In this document: in pieces, positions 17,608 to 26,671 of the stretch
How the letters are laid out: every line of letters begins with the position of its first letter
Position numbering within the stretch: the stretch's first letter is position 1
Assembly: GCF_002933395.1 (NCBI RefSeq)
Contig: NZ_PKFN01000008.1
Coordinates: 806,001-870,000 of the forward strand
DNA length: 64,000 bases
Direction: 5' to 3'
Source: Yoonia maritima
GTDB lineage: Bacteria > Pseudomonadota > Alphaproteobacteria > Rhodobacterales > Rhodobacteraceae
Translations under genes and position numbers: made by a program
The notes under the pieces: generated by a model
The model's database searches: none
Told to the model about the DNA's origin: nothing
Seen by the model: only the letters and a program-made list of their open reading frames with translations

Positions 17608-17680
17608 AAAGAGCGGGACACGCTCTATGTCCGAACGCGGGACACCCTTCCCCAACGAAGGGCATATATCTGTGAGGATA
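17608..17680 (+). ncRNA. Candidate serC leader RNA (alphaproteobacterial serC motif)
   Basis: Three small stems precede serC: AGAGCG/CGCTCT (17610-17626) with loop GGACA, TGTCC/GGACA (17628-17644), and CCCTTC/GAAGGG (17645-17662), then the GAGG ribosome site at 17674. The loop GGACA of the first stem (17616-17620) is identical to the right arm of the second, so TGTCC can pair with either copy, which gives two exclusive folds. Alphaproteobacteria are known to carry a conserved serC leader motif; assignment to it is from position and shape, without a covariance search. Confidence 0.6.
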
Positions 17681-17686
17681 CCAGCA

Positions 17687-18829
17687 ATGGTCATGACCAA
17701 ACCGGCAACGCGGCCGGCAAACCCGCGTTTTTCTTCTGGCCCTTGTGCCAAGCCCCCCGTATGGAAATTAGATGCATTGCGTGACGCGCCATTGGGCCGT
17801 TCACACCGTGCAGGCGTTGGCAAAGCCAAGCTTGCCGAAGCCATCGACCTGACCCGCGAAATCTTGGGCATTCCAGCCGATTACCGCATTGGCATCGTGC
17901 CTGCGTCGGACACTGGTGCCTTTGAGATGGCGATGTGGTCTCTGCTGGGCGAACGCCCTGCGGAAATGGTTGCTTGGGAATCGTTTGGCGCAGGCTGGGT
18001 CACTGACGTGGTCAAACAGCTGAAAATCAAAGCCACAGTTCACACCGCCGAATACGGCGAGATCGTCGACATGGCTGCCCTGAACTATGACAACGACGTT
18101 TGCTTTACTTGGAACGGCACCACCTCTGGCGTGCGCGTTGCAACTGGTGACGTGATCCCCGGTGACCGTGCTGGTCTGACATTGTGCGATGCGACCTCTG
18201 CTGCATTCGCCCAAGACCTTCCATGGGACAAATTGGACGTGACTACTTTCTCTTGGCAGAAAGTTATGGGCGGCGAAGCTGCACACGGTATCCTTGTTCT
18301 TTCACCACGCGCTGTTGAACGTCTGGAAAGCTACACACCTGCATGGCCTTTGCCGAAAATCTTCCGCCTGACCAAAGGCGGCAAGCTGATCGAAGGTATC
18401 TTCCGCGGTGAAACCATCAACACGCCTTCTATGCTGGCTGTTGAGGATTACCTTGTTGCGCTGAAATGGGGCCGGTCAATCGGTGGTCTTGATGCGCTGA
18501 TCCACCGTGCAGATGCGAACGCACGTGCGATCTGGAATTTCTGCGCAGCGAATGACTGGATCGACAACCTAGCTGTTGATCCTGCGACGCGGTCAAACAC
18601 CTCTGTCTGCCTCAAGTTCACCGACGACCGGATCAAAGACGGCGCTGCATTCGCGAAAGCGGTTGCCAAGCGTCTTGAGGCCGAAAACGTCGCGCTTGAT
18701 ATCGGTGCGTATCGTGACGCCCCTGCTGGTCTGCGGATCTGGTGTGGCGCAACGGTTGAAACATCCGACATCGAAGCCATGTTGCCTTGGTTGGCATGGG
18801 CATTCGAGACCGAAATCGAAGCACAGTAA
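17687..18829 (+). CDS. serC: Phosphoserine aminotransferase
   Basis: Second step of serine synthesis: transaminates 3-phosphohydroxypyruvate with glutamate, PLP-dependent. The alphaproteobacterial long form, 380 residues: [14 protein letters not shown] at the start, [33 protein letters not shown] Lys in [16 protein letters not shown], and [21 protein letters not shown] 17687 has TGAGGA nine bases upstream. Expression is probably set by the structured leader. It is followed 77 bases later by serA in the same direction, and the gap contains two perfect palindromes. Confidence 0.95.
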   Translation: MVMTKPATRPANPRFSSGPCAKPPVWKLDALRDAPLGRSHRAGVGKAKLAEAIDLTREILGIPADYRIGIVPASDTGAFEMAMWSLLGERPAEMVAWESFGAGWVTDVVKQLKIKATVHTAEYGEIVDMAALNYDNDVCFTWNGTTSGVRVATGDVIPGDRAGLTLCDATSAAFAQDLPWDKLDVTTFSWQKVMGGEAAHGILVLSPRAVERLESYTPAWPLPKIFRLTKGGKLIEGIFRGETINTPSMLAVEDYLVALKWGRSIGGLDALIHRADANARAIWNFCAANDWIDNLAVDPATRSNTSVCLKFTDDRIKDGAAFAKAVAKRLEAENVALDIGAYRDAPAGLRIWCGATVETSDIEAMLPWLAWAFETEIEAQ

Positions 18830-18842
18830 ATTTCTAGAAATT
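18829..18842. repeat. 14-base palindrome after serC
   Basis: AATTTCTAGAAATT, perfectly self-complementary; its first two bases lie in the serC stop codon. It is the first of two palindromes in the serC-serA gap and is too AT-rich and short to act alone as a terminator. Confidence 0.45.
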
Positions 18843-18849
18843 CGGTGAC

Positions 18850-18880
18850 GGCGATCAAATTTAGCTAAATTTGATCTGCC
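18850..18880 (+). promoter_or_regulatory. Long palindrome between serC and serA
   Basis: A 24-base perfect palindrome at 18853-18876 (half-site GATCAAATTTAG), extended by three more pairs (GGC with GCC) past one bulged T. As RNA this is a 15-pair stem with no loop space, so cruciform DNA or a dimeric protein site is as likely as an RNA hairpin. It has no T-run and lies 26 bases before the serA ATG, so it may tune serA relative to serC. Confidence 0.5.
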
Positions 18881-18906
18881 TCGCCACCCGAGAAGGATAG
18901 CTTACA

Positions 18907-20499
18907 ATGGCACCTAAAGTACTTATCTCTGACAAACTTTCCGAAGCCGCCGTACAGATTTTCAAAGATCGCGGCATTGACGTTGATTTCCAGCCTGACC
19001 TTGGCAAAGACAAGGACAAACTGCTTGAGGTCATCGGCCAATACGATGGTCTGGCGATCCGTTCTGCCACCAAAGCAACCGAAAAAATCATCGAAGCTGC
19101 GACCAACCTAAAGGTTATCGGCCGCGCTGGTATCGGTGTGGACAACGTCGACCGCGAAGCGGCGTCCCGCAAGGGTATCATCGTGATGAACACACCTTTC
19201 GGCAACATGATCACGACTGCGGAACATGCGATTGCGATGATGTTTGCTGTGGCGCGTCAAATCCCCGAAGCCTCTGAATCCACACACGCTGGCAAGTGGG
19301 AAAAATCCAAATTCATGGGTGTTGAGCTGACCGGCAAAACACTGGGCGTCATCGGCGCAGGCAACATCGGTTCGATCGTTTGTGATCGTGCACGCGGGCT
19401 GAAGATGAAAGTCGTCGCCATGGACCCATTCCTGTCCGAGGAACGCGCGACAGAAATCGGTGTTGAAAAGGTTGAACTGGACGAGCTGCTAAAGCGCGCT
19501 GATTTCATCACGCTGCATGTTCCCCTGACAGCTGACACGAAAAACATCCTCAGCGCTGAAAACCTTGCAAAGACCAAAAAAGGCGTACGTATCATCAACT
19601 GCGCCCGTGGTGGTCTGGTAGACGAAGCTGCGCTGGCAGAACTGCTAAAATCGGGCCACGTTGCTGGCGCCGCATTTGACGTGTTCGCCGAAGAGCCTGC
19701 CAAAGAAAACCCACTGTTCAACCTGCCAAACGTTGTCGTTACGCCGCACCTTGGTGCCGCAACAACCGAAGCACAGGAAAACGTAGCCCTGCAAGTAGCA
19801 GAACAGATGTCAGACTACCTGCTGACTGGTGCTGTGCAGAACGCGCTGAACATGCCCTCGGTCACTGCAGAAGAAGCAAAGATCATGGGGCCTTGGATCA
19901 AACTGTCTGGTCACCTTGGCAACTACATCGGTCAAATGACAGACGAGCCGATCAAAGCGGTCAACATCTTGTTTGATGGTGAAGTCAGCGCGATGAACCT
20001 CAAGGCACTGACTGCGGCGACTATCGCTGGCATCATGAAATCGTCAAACCCTGACGTGAACATGGTTTCTGCCCCCGTGGTCGCCAAAGAGCGCGGCGTC
20101 AAGATTTCGACGACCAAGCAAGACCAATCCGGTGCATTCGAAGGTTATGTCAAAGTGACCATCGTGACGGACACACGTGAACGCTCAATCGCTGGTACTG
20201 TGTTTAGCGACGGCAAACCGCGCTTTATCCAGATCAAAGGCATCAACATCGACGCAGAAGTCGGTGAGCACATGCTTTACACCACGAACAAAGACGTTCC
20301 AGGTATCATCGGTACGTTAGGTACGATCTTGGGTAAGAACGACGTTAACATCGCGAACTTTACCCTTGGCCGTGCAGACGCCAAAGGCGAAGCGATTGCG
20401 CTGCTTTACGTTGATGCACCGCTACCACCGCAGGCCATCGAAGACCTAAAAGGCACCGGCCTTTTCCAACAGGTCAAACCGCTGACCTTCGACGTATAA
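18907..20499 (+). CDS. serA: D-3-phosphoglycerate dehydrogenase
   Basis: First committed step of serine synthesis: oxidises 3-phosphoglycerate with NAD. A 530-residue long form. Substrate domain with GLAIRSATKATEKIIEAATN, NAD fold with GVIGAGNIGSIVCDRARG, catalytic Arg in NCARGGLVDEAAL, and His-Glu pair with PHLGAATTEAQENV. A middle intervening (ASB) domain follows, then a C-terminal ACT domain (HMLYTTNKDVPGIIGTLGTI), the usual site of serine feedback. ATG 18907 has GAGAAGGA upstream. A strong terminator follows the stop. Confidence 0.96.
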   Translation: MAPKVLISDKLSEAAVQIFKDRGIDVDFQPDLGKDKDKLLEVIGQYDGLAIRSATKATEKIIEAATNLKVIGRAGIGVDNVDREAASRKGIIVMNTPFGNMITTAEHAIAMMFAVARQIPEASESTHAGKWEKSKFMGVELTGKTLGVIGAGNIGSIVCDRARGLKMKVVAMDPFLSEERATEIGVEKVELDELLKRADFITLHVPLTADTKNILSAENLAKTKKGVRIINCARGGLVDEAALAELLKSGHVAGAAFDVFAEEPAKENPLFNLPNVVVTPHLGAATTEAQENVALQVAEQMSDYLLTGAVQNALNMPSVTAEEAKIMGPWIKLSGHLGNYIGQMTDEPIKAVNILFDGEVSAMNLKALTAATIAGIMKSSNPDVNMVSAPVVAKERGVKISTTKQDQSGAFEGYVKVTIVTDTRERSIAGTVFSDGKPRFIQIKGINIDAEVGEHMLYTTNKDVPGIIGTLGTILGKNDVNIANFTLGRADAKGEAIALLYVDAPLPPQAIEDLKGTGLFQQVKPLTFDV

Positions 20500-20506
20500 G
20501 ACGACC

Positions 20507-20535
20507 AAGGCGCGTGAGACATCACGCGCCTTTTT
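20507..20535 (+). terminator. Rho-independent terminator of serA
   Basis: Arms AAGGCGCGTGA and TCACGCGCCTT around the four-base loop GACA, followed by TTTTTC. An eleven-pair perfect stem; it ends the serC-serA transcript. Confidence 0.92.
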
Positions 20536-20557
20536 CTTTTCCATCAAAGGAATTTCC

Positions 20558-21346
20558 ATGCCCCCGATTTATGCCATTGGCGACATTCACGGGCAGAAAG
20601 ATATGCTCGACAACGCGCTATCCCTTATTGCAGCGGATGGCGGTGACGATGCCCAGATCATATTTTTAGGTGACTACGTTGACCGTGGTCCCGATAGCCG
20701 TGGTGTCATTGATACGCTGATGCAAGGACAAGCCGCAGGCCGTCCTTGGACATTTCTGCTAGGCAATCACGACAGGTTCTTTGCCCGCTTCATTCGTGAA
20801 GGGCGGCAACATGATCCACGCGTAAAATCCGGATTGAACTGGCTGAACCCGCGCCTTGGCGGTGCACAGACGCTGCAATCGTATGGCGTCGTTGGGCAGA
20901 TGCATTTTGCTGAACAAAAGTTCGGCGAAGAAGAAAAGCTCGTGCATTGCGAAACAGAAGCCGGGTGGATCACCCCCGAGGCCCTGATCGCAGCAGCGCA
21001 AGCCAGTATCCCCGAAGACCATATCGCGTTTATCGAAAGCCTGCCGTTGTGGCACGAAACGGACCACCTGCTATGCGTCCACGCCGGTTTGCGCCCGCAT
21101 ATTTCGCTTGAACATCAAGACCCCGAAGACCTGATTTGGATCCGCGACGGGTTTCTTGAGACCAACCATAATTTCGGGCAACTTGTTGTGCATGGCCACA
21201 CAGCATTGGATCATCCGCAGCATTTCGGCAACCGTGTCGATTTGGATGGCGGTGCAGGCTATGGCCGCCCACTAGTGCCCGCCGTATTCGAAGGCCGCCA
21301 TTGTTGGACCCTGACCGATCAGGGCCGCGTCGCGCTAACGGTTTAA
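20558..21346 (+). CDS. Metallophosphoesterase (PPP-type phosphatase)
   Basis: A 262-residue member of the bacterial serine/threonine phosphatase (PrpA/ApaH-like) branch. Metal and catalytic motifs are complete: IGDIHGQKDML, FLGDYVDRGPDSRGVIDTL, LLGNHDRFF, a later CVHAGLRP and VVHGHTALDHP. The GDVHG-GDxVDRG-GNHD-H-GH order is that of PPP enzymes that dephosphorylate phosphoproteins or dinucleotide polyphosphates. AAAGGAA precedes the ATG. Substrate is not determinable. It converges on the next gene with a four-base overlap. Confidence 0.9.
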   Translation: MPPIYAIGDIHGQKDMLDNALSLIAADGGDDAQIIFLGDYVDRGPDSRGVIDTLMQGQAAGRPWTFLLGNHDRFFARFIREGRQHDPRVKSGLNWLNPRLGGAQTLQSYGVVGQMHFAEQKFGEEEKLVHCETEAGWITPEALIAAAQASIPEDHIAFIESLPLWHETDHLLCVHAGLRPHISLEHQDPEDLIWIRDGFLETNHNFGQLVVHGHTALDHPQHFGNRVDLDGGAGYGRPLVPAVFEGRHCWTLTDQGRVALTV

Positions 21347-22893
21347 TCCTTGCGGATCACCCCAGTTACGGCTGCCGCACCGATGGCCGTAACAATCCAA
21401 CCCAATACGGTCAGCACCCAGCGTAGCCACCACAAATGCCAGCCCCAAGGGCCGCGATTTGTTGACGGTGCCCATGCCGCGTCTTGGCCAAGCGACACGA
21501 GCGGCACGACGACGTCGACTGCGTAGGCAACTGAATGGAATGTCTCGTAATCCTTACCAGCATGATCAGAATCGCCCCACACCATCGCAGGATTAGGCAC
21601 CGCATCTGGCCCTTGCGCCAACGCCTGCCAATCTTCTGAAATAAGTAGCACCGCGACGTTCGGGGCAAAATCGCCCTCTTTCCATGCGAAATGCGCGAAG
21701 AGCCAAGCCACCGACACAAGCACAACCAACACGTAGAAACTGCGCTGAGGCCGGTGACCAAACCCGATGGTAAACTGCAGCATGTAGTCCCAACACAGCT
21801 GCAAGAACCAACGAAACGGCTTGCGATCCTCCCACCAACGCCCTCGGATCGCCTTGCGCCGGGCCAGTTCCTTATCGAACAAGATGCTTGTCGCCTCGGT
21901 CCGGTGTCCGCTTTCGCGCAGGACCTTTGCCAATTGTTCATAAGGTTGGGGATGAAATTCGCCGTCCCAGACCGCGCCTTTTTCCAACCACACAAGCCGT
22001 TGATCCACATCCGCCGATCCGTGCAGCACGTCATAGGTCAAACCGACAAGGCATAACTCATCACACTTATCCCAGCTTTCTGCATCATCAGCGAGGTCGG
22101 CCAAATGCGCAGAGGTCAGATCAACCCGCCCCATGACGTTTTCGACCTGCTGCCAGTAAAACCCTTCTTTCACGACCGTGCGCTGCATATCGACCGCATA
22201 CCCATGCGCGTTTCGCAAACGGGCATCTTTGAAACTTAGCTGCCCGCCAACTTCGGCGCCTGACAGTAGCACGCCACCTTCGACATTCGCACCACGTAGA
22301 AAGACATCACCGTCGATCTTTGCACCTTGGACGTTCAAGGCGTTACCTGTCCCGTGAAGTAGCTGCGCCTTGGTGCAGATCAATTGACCGCCGATATTCG
22401 CACCTGAAAGACACAGTTCACCCTCAACGGTTGTCCCTTCGACAACCACGTCACCAACCACATCCGCACCCTGCGCGTTCAGCCCTTTGGCCAGCGTGCT
22501 TCCCTTGAACAGTAGGCTTGGCGCCTTGATTTGAAGCATCCTTGGACGCTCTTCTATGTGGCAGTTCACTAAGGCAATCGACCCAACCGCCGACGCAAAG
22601 TTCAAATCGACCTTACCGACGATCCAAGCGCCTTCGACCTGAACACCTGTTCCCGCTGCATCAAATTCATTGCAGCCACCCTTGATCAAATACTGCAGTA
22701 ATGGGGCACGCATGGTGACGCTCACAGTCTTAGAGTGGGGAACCGCGCTGCCAATTTCGGCCCACTTGCCCTGCTTCACCGCCTCGATCAGTTGGTGTTC
22801 GGCTGGCGTCAACGCATTCATATCGATCAGCTGCTGAACATCCGCCCAATGGGCAATTCGAGGAAGTGGCGTTTCAATCATTAGGTCACTCAA
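21343..22893 (-). CDS. Membrane protein with repeat-rich beta-helix-like domain
   Basis: A 516-residue protein of unknown function. Residues about 60-260 contain irregular repeats of roughly 20 residues built on G-A-x-(V/I)-x-G-x-(V/L)-x-L-x-G (for example LCLSGANIGGQLICTKAQL and GGVLLSGAEVGGQLSFKDAR), which suggests a right-handed beta-helix like pentapeptide-repeat proteins, although the period is longer. An alpha-helical linker follows (residues about 290-350, including FHPQPYEQLAKVLRESGHR). The C-terminus has membrane helices near 380-400 and at the very end (WVLTVLGWIVTAIGAAAVTG). No neighbour clarifies its job. Confidence 0.75.
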   Translation of the reverse strand: MSDLMIETPLPRIAHWADVQQLIDMNALTPAEHQLIEAVKQGKWAEIGSAVPHSKTVSVTMRAPLLQYLIKGGCNEFDAAGTGVQVEGAWIVGKVDLNFASAVGSIALVNCHIEERPRMLQIKAPSLLFKGSTLAKGLNAQGADVVGDVVVEGTTVEGELCLSGANIGGQLICTKAQLLHGTGNALNVQGAKIDGDVFLRGANVEGGVLLSGAEVGGQLSFKDARLRNAHGYAVDMQRTVVKEGFYWQQVENVMGRVDLTSAHLADLADDAESWDKCDELCLVGLTYDVLHGSADVDQRLVWLEKGAVWDGEFHPQPYEQLAKVLRESGHRTEATSILFDKELARRKAIRGRWWEDRKPFRWFLQLCWDYMLQFTIGFGHRPQRSFYVLVVLVSVAWLFAHFAWKEGDFAPNVAVLLISEDWQALAQGPDAVPNPAMVWGDSDHAGKDYETFHSVAYAVDVVVPLVSLGQDAAWAPSTNRGPWGWHLWWLRWVLTVLGWIVTAIGAAAVTGVIRKD

Positions 22894-22981
22894 TTAGATT
22901 TCTGGGTAGGTTAGGTTCGAAACACGGGGGCGGCAATGGTTATCCCTTTTGCAGACAGCGGCACTAAGATACACGCGTTTC

Positions 22982-24034
22982 ATGCCGATTGAATTTTCGT
23001 CACTCACCGCGCTTTTGAACCACGGCTATGACACCGTGATTGATGTGCGTTCACCCGCCGAGTTTGCCGAAGATCACGTTCCGGGTGCTATCAACCTGCC
23101 AGCCCTGTCCAATGAACAACGCGCCGAAGTTGGCACGATCTATAAGCAGGTCAGCCCGTTTGACGGCCGCAAAGTTGGTGCGGCAATGGTTGCACGCAAT
23201 GTTGCGGATCATATCTCGGGACCACTAGCGGACAAAGACGGAAGTTGGCGTCCCTTAGTTTATTGCTGGCGCGGCGGGCAGCGGTCTGGGTCTGTTGCGT
23301 CGATCCTGACCCAAATTGGATGGCGGGCCGACACCGTAAAAGGCGGCTACCAAAGCTATCGACGGCTAGTGAACCAATCGGTGTATGACGCGAAACTGCC
23401 ACATCGTTTTATTCTTTTGGATGGAAACACAGGCACGGCCAAGACCGCCCTTTTACCACGCCTTGCCGCGCGTGGCGCACAAGTACTGGACCTCGAAGGG
23501 CTTGCCGCGCATCGGGGATCGCTACTGGGCGCAATGCCCGGCGGGCAACCGTCGCAAAAGGCGTTTGAAACCACGCTTGCGGTGGCTTTGCATGAACTTG
23601 ATCCAGCCCACCCAGTCGTGGTCGAGGCTGAAAGTAGCAAGATCGGTCGCCTGATCCTTCCGCCATCGCTATGGGTCGCGATGCTGAAAGCCCCACGGAT
23701 CGTGATCGAAGCCCCGTTGACCGCCCGTGCAGAATTCCTGACGCGCGCATATTCCGATGTTGCAGATAACCCCGACGATATCGAAACGCGGCTAGCGCAT
23801 CTGCGTCGCGTGCGTGGCCATGCCATCGTGGATAATTGGGTGAACCTGCTGCGTGCCGGTGATTTAACAGCATTCGCAGCGGCACTGATGGTTGATCACT
23901 ATGATCCAGCCTACACAAAGTCACGCCGCCTAGACGAACGTAAGGTGCTGAGCGTCGTTACAACTGGCACCCTAGATGAAGCAGGCCAAGAACGTTCGGC
24001 TGACGCGATATGGGATCAAATCAAACGATTTTGA
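22982..24034 (+). CDS. selU: tRNA 2-selenouridine synthase
   Basis: Also called mnmH: replaces the sulfur of 2-thiouridine at the tRNA wobble position by selenium. A 350-residue protein with an N-terminal rhodanese domain (VIDVRSPAEFAEDHVPGAIN; catalytic Cys95 in VYCWRGGQRS) and a P-loop domain (GNTGTAKT at 148-155). ATG 22982 (MPIEFSSLTALL) is preferred over the in-frame 22949. It converges on the SelD gene with a 14-base overlap, so selenophosphate donor and user are side by side. No selA or selB is in the window, which fits a selenouridine-only use of selenium, but they could lie elsewhere. Confidence 0.93.
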   Translation: MPIEFSSLTALLNHGYDTVIDVRSPAEFAEDHVPGAINLPALSNEQRAEVGTIYKQVSPFDGRKVGAAMVARNVADHISGPLADKDGSWRPLVYCWRGGQRSGSVASILTQIGWRADTVKGGYQSYRRLVNQSVYDAKLPHRFILLDGNTGTAKTALLPRLAARGAQVLDLEGLAAHRGSLLGAMPGGQPSQKAFETTLAVALHELDPAHPVVVEAESSKIGRLILPPSLWVAMLKAPRIVIEAPLTARAEFLTRAYSDVADNPDDIETRLAHLRRVRGHAIVDNWVNLLRAGDLTAFAAALMVDHYDPAYTKSRRLDERKVLSVVTTGTLDEAGQERSADAIWDQIKRF

Positions 24035-26117
24035 TTGTGTCACCGGTGGTGATTTCACCGATAATCGCTGCTGGATAACCTGCCTTTTTCAGGTCCGCCA
24101 AGATTTGTTCTGCGCTTTCGCGACTGACTGCGGCAAGTAACCCACCCGCGGTTTGCGGATCATAAAGCAAATCAAACGATGGCCCTTGGATTTGCCCTGC
24201 ACCGATTAAGTTGTCGGCAAACAACGATGAACGGGTACCGGTATCGCAAAGCGATTGCGCGCCCGGCATCACCGGAATTTCGTCGCGCTTTAGCACCGCG
24301 CCTGTTCCCGACATGTCGCAGATACCACGCAAATGCCCAGCAAGGCCAAAGCCAGTAACGTCCGTCATCGCATGTGCGTCGTGCAAAATTTCTGACGCGC
24401 GTGCCTGCCCCTGCATCATCAGTTCTAGACAGCTGATCACATCTGCGCCCTTGGCCTTCCCAGCCATTTCAGCGGCCATGATCGTGCCGCTTCCAATGGG
24501 TTTTGTTAGAATGATCGCGTCACCAACCTTGGTCCCTGCCAGCGTGATTGGCGCGTCCGTCAGCCCTGTGATCGTGCATCCGATCGTCAACTCATCACCC
24601 AGCGATGAATGTCCGCCTGCGACTTTTGCACCTGCCTTGTTAAGCACTTCCGTAGCCGTTGCCATAATTTCGGAGAGTGTCCGTTCCTGCAATGTGGGCG
24701 ACATACGCGGAAGGATCAAGCTGACGGTCGCGGCTTGGGGCTTTGCGCCCATCGCCCAGATATCGCCCAGCGCATGGGTCGCGGCGACACAGGTCATCGT
24801 GACCGGATCGTTGGTTAACGCTCGCAAGTGATCGGTCGAGATAACCTGCCCTGGCTGTATTTCAGCCGCGTCATCACCGAACTGACCAGCCAATACATTC
24901 TGCAACGCCGCCCGCCCGACCTTAGCACCACAACCACCGCACATCGGTTTGTCGCCCAGCGCCTCTGCCATTCCAAGGGACGTTACACGCGGCAGTTTTG
25001 GTCCTGCCATCGCAGATAAATCATCGAACTGACGCATGAATTTGCGGTCGATATGATCCTTTAACTGCCAAAGCAGCGGACCTTGCTTTGCGGTCCCAAA
25101 CTTCTCGGCCAAGGCAGATTTCGCACCAAGTGATATAAGTTTTAGGTAATCCTTTTGCGGCTTATAGGCCGTTAGTTTGCCGCCCGACAGAACGGCCCGC
25201 AGGTTTTCAAACAACACTGGTGCTTGGCGAACAGCATAGACCCCAGCTTTTGGGCGGGGATCGAAAGCCAAATGTGCGCAATCGCCAACGGCAAATATGT
25301 TTGGATCATTTGATCGAAGGTCAGGGTCAACAGTGATGTACCCATCATGCAGGTCCAAATCGGTGCCCGCGATCCAGTCATGCGCCTTTGCCCCTGCTGC
25401 ACCGATGGTAAAGTCGCTAGGAATGCGCTGCCCATCTGCAAACAACACACGATCTTTAATAACTTCGACTACCTCGGCGTTTTCGACGGTTTTCACGCCT
25501 TGCGTTTCCAGTGCGCCGCGCATTTTACCCCGGGCGGTATCGCCCAGCGCCGAAAGGACTGCTCCGCGATCCAATAGCGTTACATTTGGTGATCGGTCAC
25601 GCAACGCATGGGCCGTCGCCATGGCAAGCTCTGCCCCCGCGACACCGCCGCCAATAATGACGATTTGCGGGTCTTGGGCCGTGCTGCGGTAACTTTCCCA
25701 GCGGCTTGCGAAACTGCCTAGTGGCTTTGCCGGCACCGCATGATCCGTGAATCCCGGCAGTTGCGGCATGTCGGATGTGATCCCGATATCAACTGACAAC
25801 ACATCATATGCGATGGGCGGGCGATCTGGGACGCTCACGGTCTTTGCGATGCGGTCAATGCCATCGGCGGCACCATTAATCAGCCGCGCCCCCGCAAACC
25901 GGGCAAGGCGCACCAGATCAATGTCCAATTCATCAAGGCTATAGTGACCAGCAACGAACCCAGGAAGCATACCTGAATAGGGTGCAGTCGGCCCCGGGTT
26001 AACAACCGTTACCCGCACCCCCGGCAGCGGATTCATGCCCCACGTCCGCAACACCAATGCGTGAGTATGCCCCCCACCGATCAATACAAGATCTCGCGTA
26101 AGGGGCAGGTTCATCAT
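24021..26117 (-). CDS. selD: NADH dehydrogenase-like/selenide, water dikinase fusion
   Basis: Two enzymes in one 698-residue chain. Residues 1 to about 370 are an NDH-2/sulfide-quinone-reductase-like flavoprotein (DLVLIGGGHTHALVL, IVIIGGGVAGAELAMATA, NIFAVGDCAHL). The remainder is SelD, which makes selenophosphate from selenide and ATP: MCGGCGAKVG with catalytic Cys396 and Lys399 in the C17/K20 spacing of E. coli, GDIWAMGAKPQAA, GGHSSLGDE, DVTGFGLAGHLRG. The active site uses cysteine, not selenocysteine. The flavin part may supply reduced selenide; this is inference. ATG 26117 overlaps the previous gene by ATGA; the in-frame 26129 is less likely. Confidence 0.93.
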   Translation of the reverse strand: MMNLPLTRDLVLIGGGHTHALVLRTWGMNPLPGVRVTVVNPGPTAPYSGMLPGFVAGHYSLDELDIDLVRLARFAGARLINGAADGIDRIAKTVSVPDRPPIAYDVLSVDIGITSDMPQLPGFTDHAVPAKPLGSFASRWESYRSTAQDPQIVIIGGGVAGAELAMATAHALRDRSPNVTLLDRGAVLSALGDTARGKMRGALETQGVKTVENAEVVEVIKDRVLFADGQRIPSDFTIGAAGAKAHDWIAGTDLDLHDGYITVDPDLRSNDPNIFAVGDCAHLAFDPRPKAGVYAVRQAPVLFENLRAVLSGGKLTAYKPQKDYLKLISLGAKSALAEKFGTAKQGPLLWQLKDHIDRKFMRQFDDLSAMAGPKLPRVTSLGMAEALGDKPMCGGCGAKVGRAALQNVLAGQFGDDAAEIQPGQVISTDHLRALTNDPVTMTCVAATHALGDIWAMGAKPQAATVSLILPRMSPTLQERTLSEIMATATEVLNKAGAKVAGGHSSLGDELTIGCTITGLTDAPITLAGTKVGDAIILTKPIGSGTIMAAEMAGKAKGADVISCLELMMQGQARASEILHDAHAMTDVTGFGLAGHLRGICDMSGTGAVLKRDEIPVMPGAQSLCDTGTRSSLFADNLIGAGQIQGPSFDLLYDPQTAGGLLAAVSRESAEQILADLKKAGYPAAIIGEITTGDTIKIV

Positions 26118-26671
26118 GGTGAGAGCCACTGCCCTGCCCAGTTATTGTCACGCGAAAACAATGCGCGACGATGATCATCCCCCAAATGAACAACGTCGAT
26201 TTGTGAAATCCTGCAGGTCAACACGGCAAAAGTATCCGGATCAGGTTCCTTTACATAATCAAGCGCGGTATCGATCCCTGAACCCGGCGGTGGCGTCACA
26301 CCGTAGGACTGCTGCGTATGATCCGGGATCTTGTCCCACAGCAGGCGCGTATCTGCCCCCGAAGCAATCGAAACCTCGGCCTTCATTCGCAATTGCAGGG
26401 CTTGTTCACTATCCCAAATATGTAACGAAGCCTTGGGGTTTGCCCGCAAGCTCTGAACCTTCCCCGAGAACAGATCGGTATGCACCGACACTTCGGCACT
26501 TGCAGCATCTGCGCTACGCAGCACAACAGTCCGTGCCTCTGGCCAGCCATCAGGTGACACGGTCGCAAAGCTTGGCAGCCGTGCAGGGTGCTGTGGATTG
26601 CCGACACCAAGCCTCAGCGTTTGCCACGCCTGTGCATGCAGCCCATCCAAAGTTTCATACCAGTCACTCAT
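26114..26671 (-). CDS. Pyridoxamine 5-phosphate oxidase-like FMN protein
   Basis: A 185-residue split-barrel flavin-binding protein. LPSFATVSPDGWPEARTVVL is the first strand pair of the family, and KVQSLRANPKASLHIWDSE its FMN-phosphate helix. The C-terminal dimer segment ending in NWAGQWLSP is short compared with true PdxH, so it is better called PNPOx-like than pyridoxal synthase. It overlaps the selD fusion (ATGA) and the preceding lipocalin-like gene (8 bases), so all five leftward genes from 30716 to 24021 form one operon. Substrate unknown. Confidence 0.85.
   Translation of the reverse strand: MSDWYETLDGLHAQAWQTLRLGVGNPQHPARLPSFATVSPDGWPEARTVVLRSADAASAEVSVHTDLFSGKVQSLRANPKASLHIWDSEQALQLRMKAEVSIASGADTRLLWDKIPDHTQQSYGVTPPPGSGIDTALDYVKEPDPDTFAVLTCRISQIDVVHLGDDHRRALFSRDNNWAGQWLSP

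Noticed and set aside
16778-17608. Rightward open frame of 276 codons opposite serB
   Set aside because: Ser/Ala-rich antisense shadow; serB motifs are complete on the other strand.
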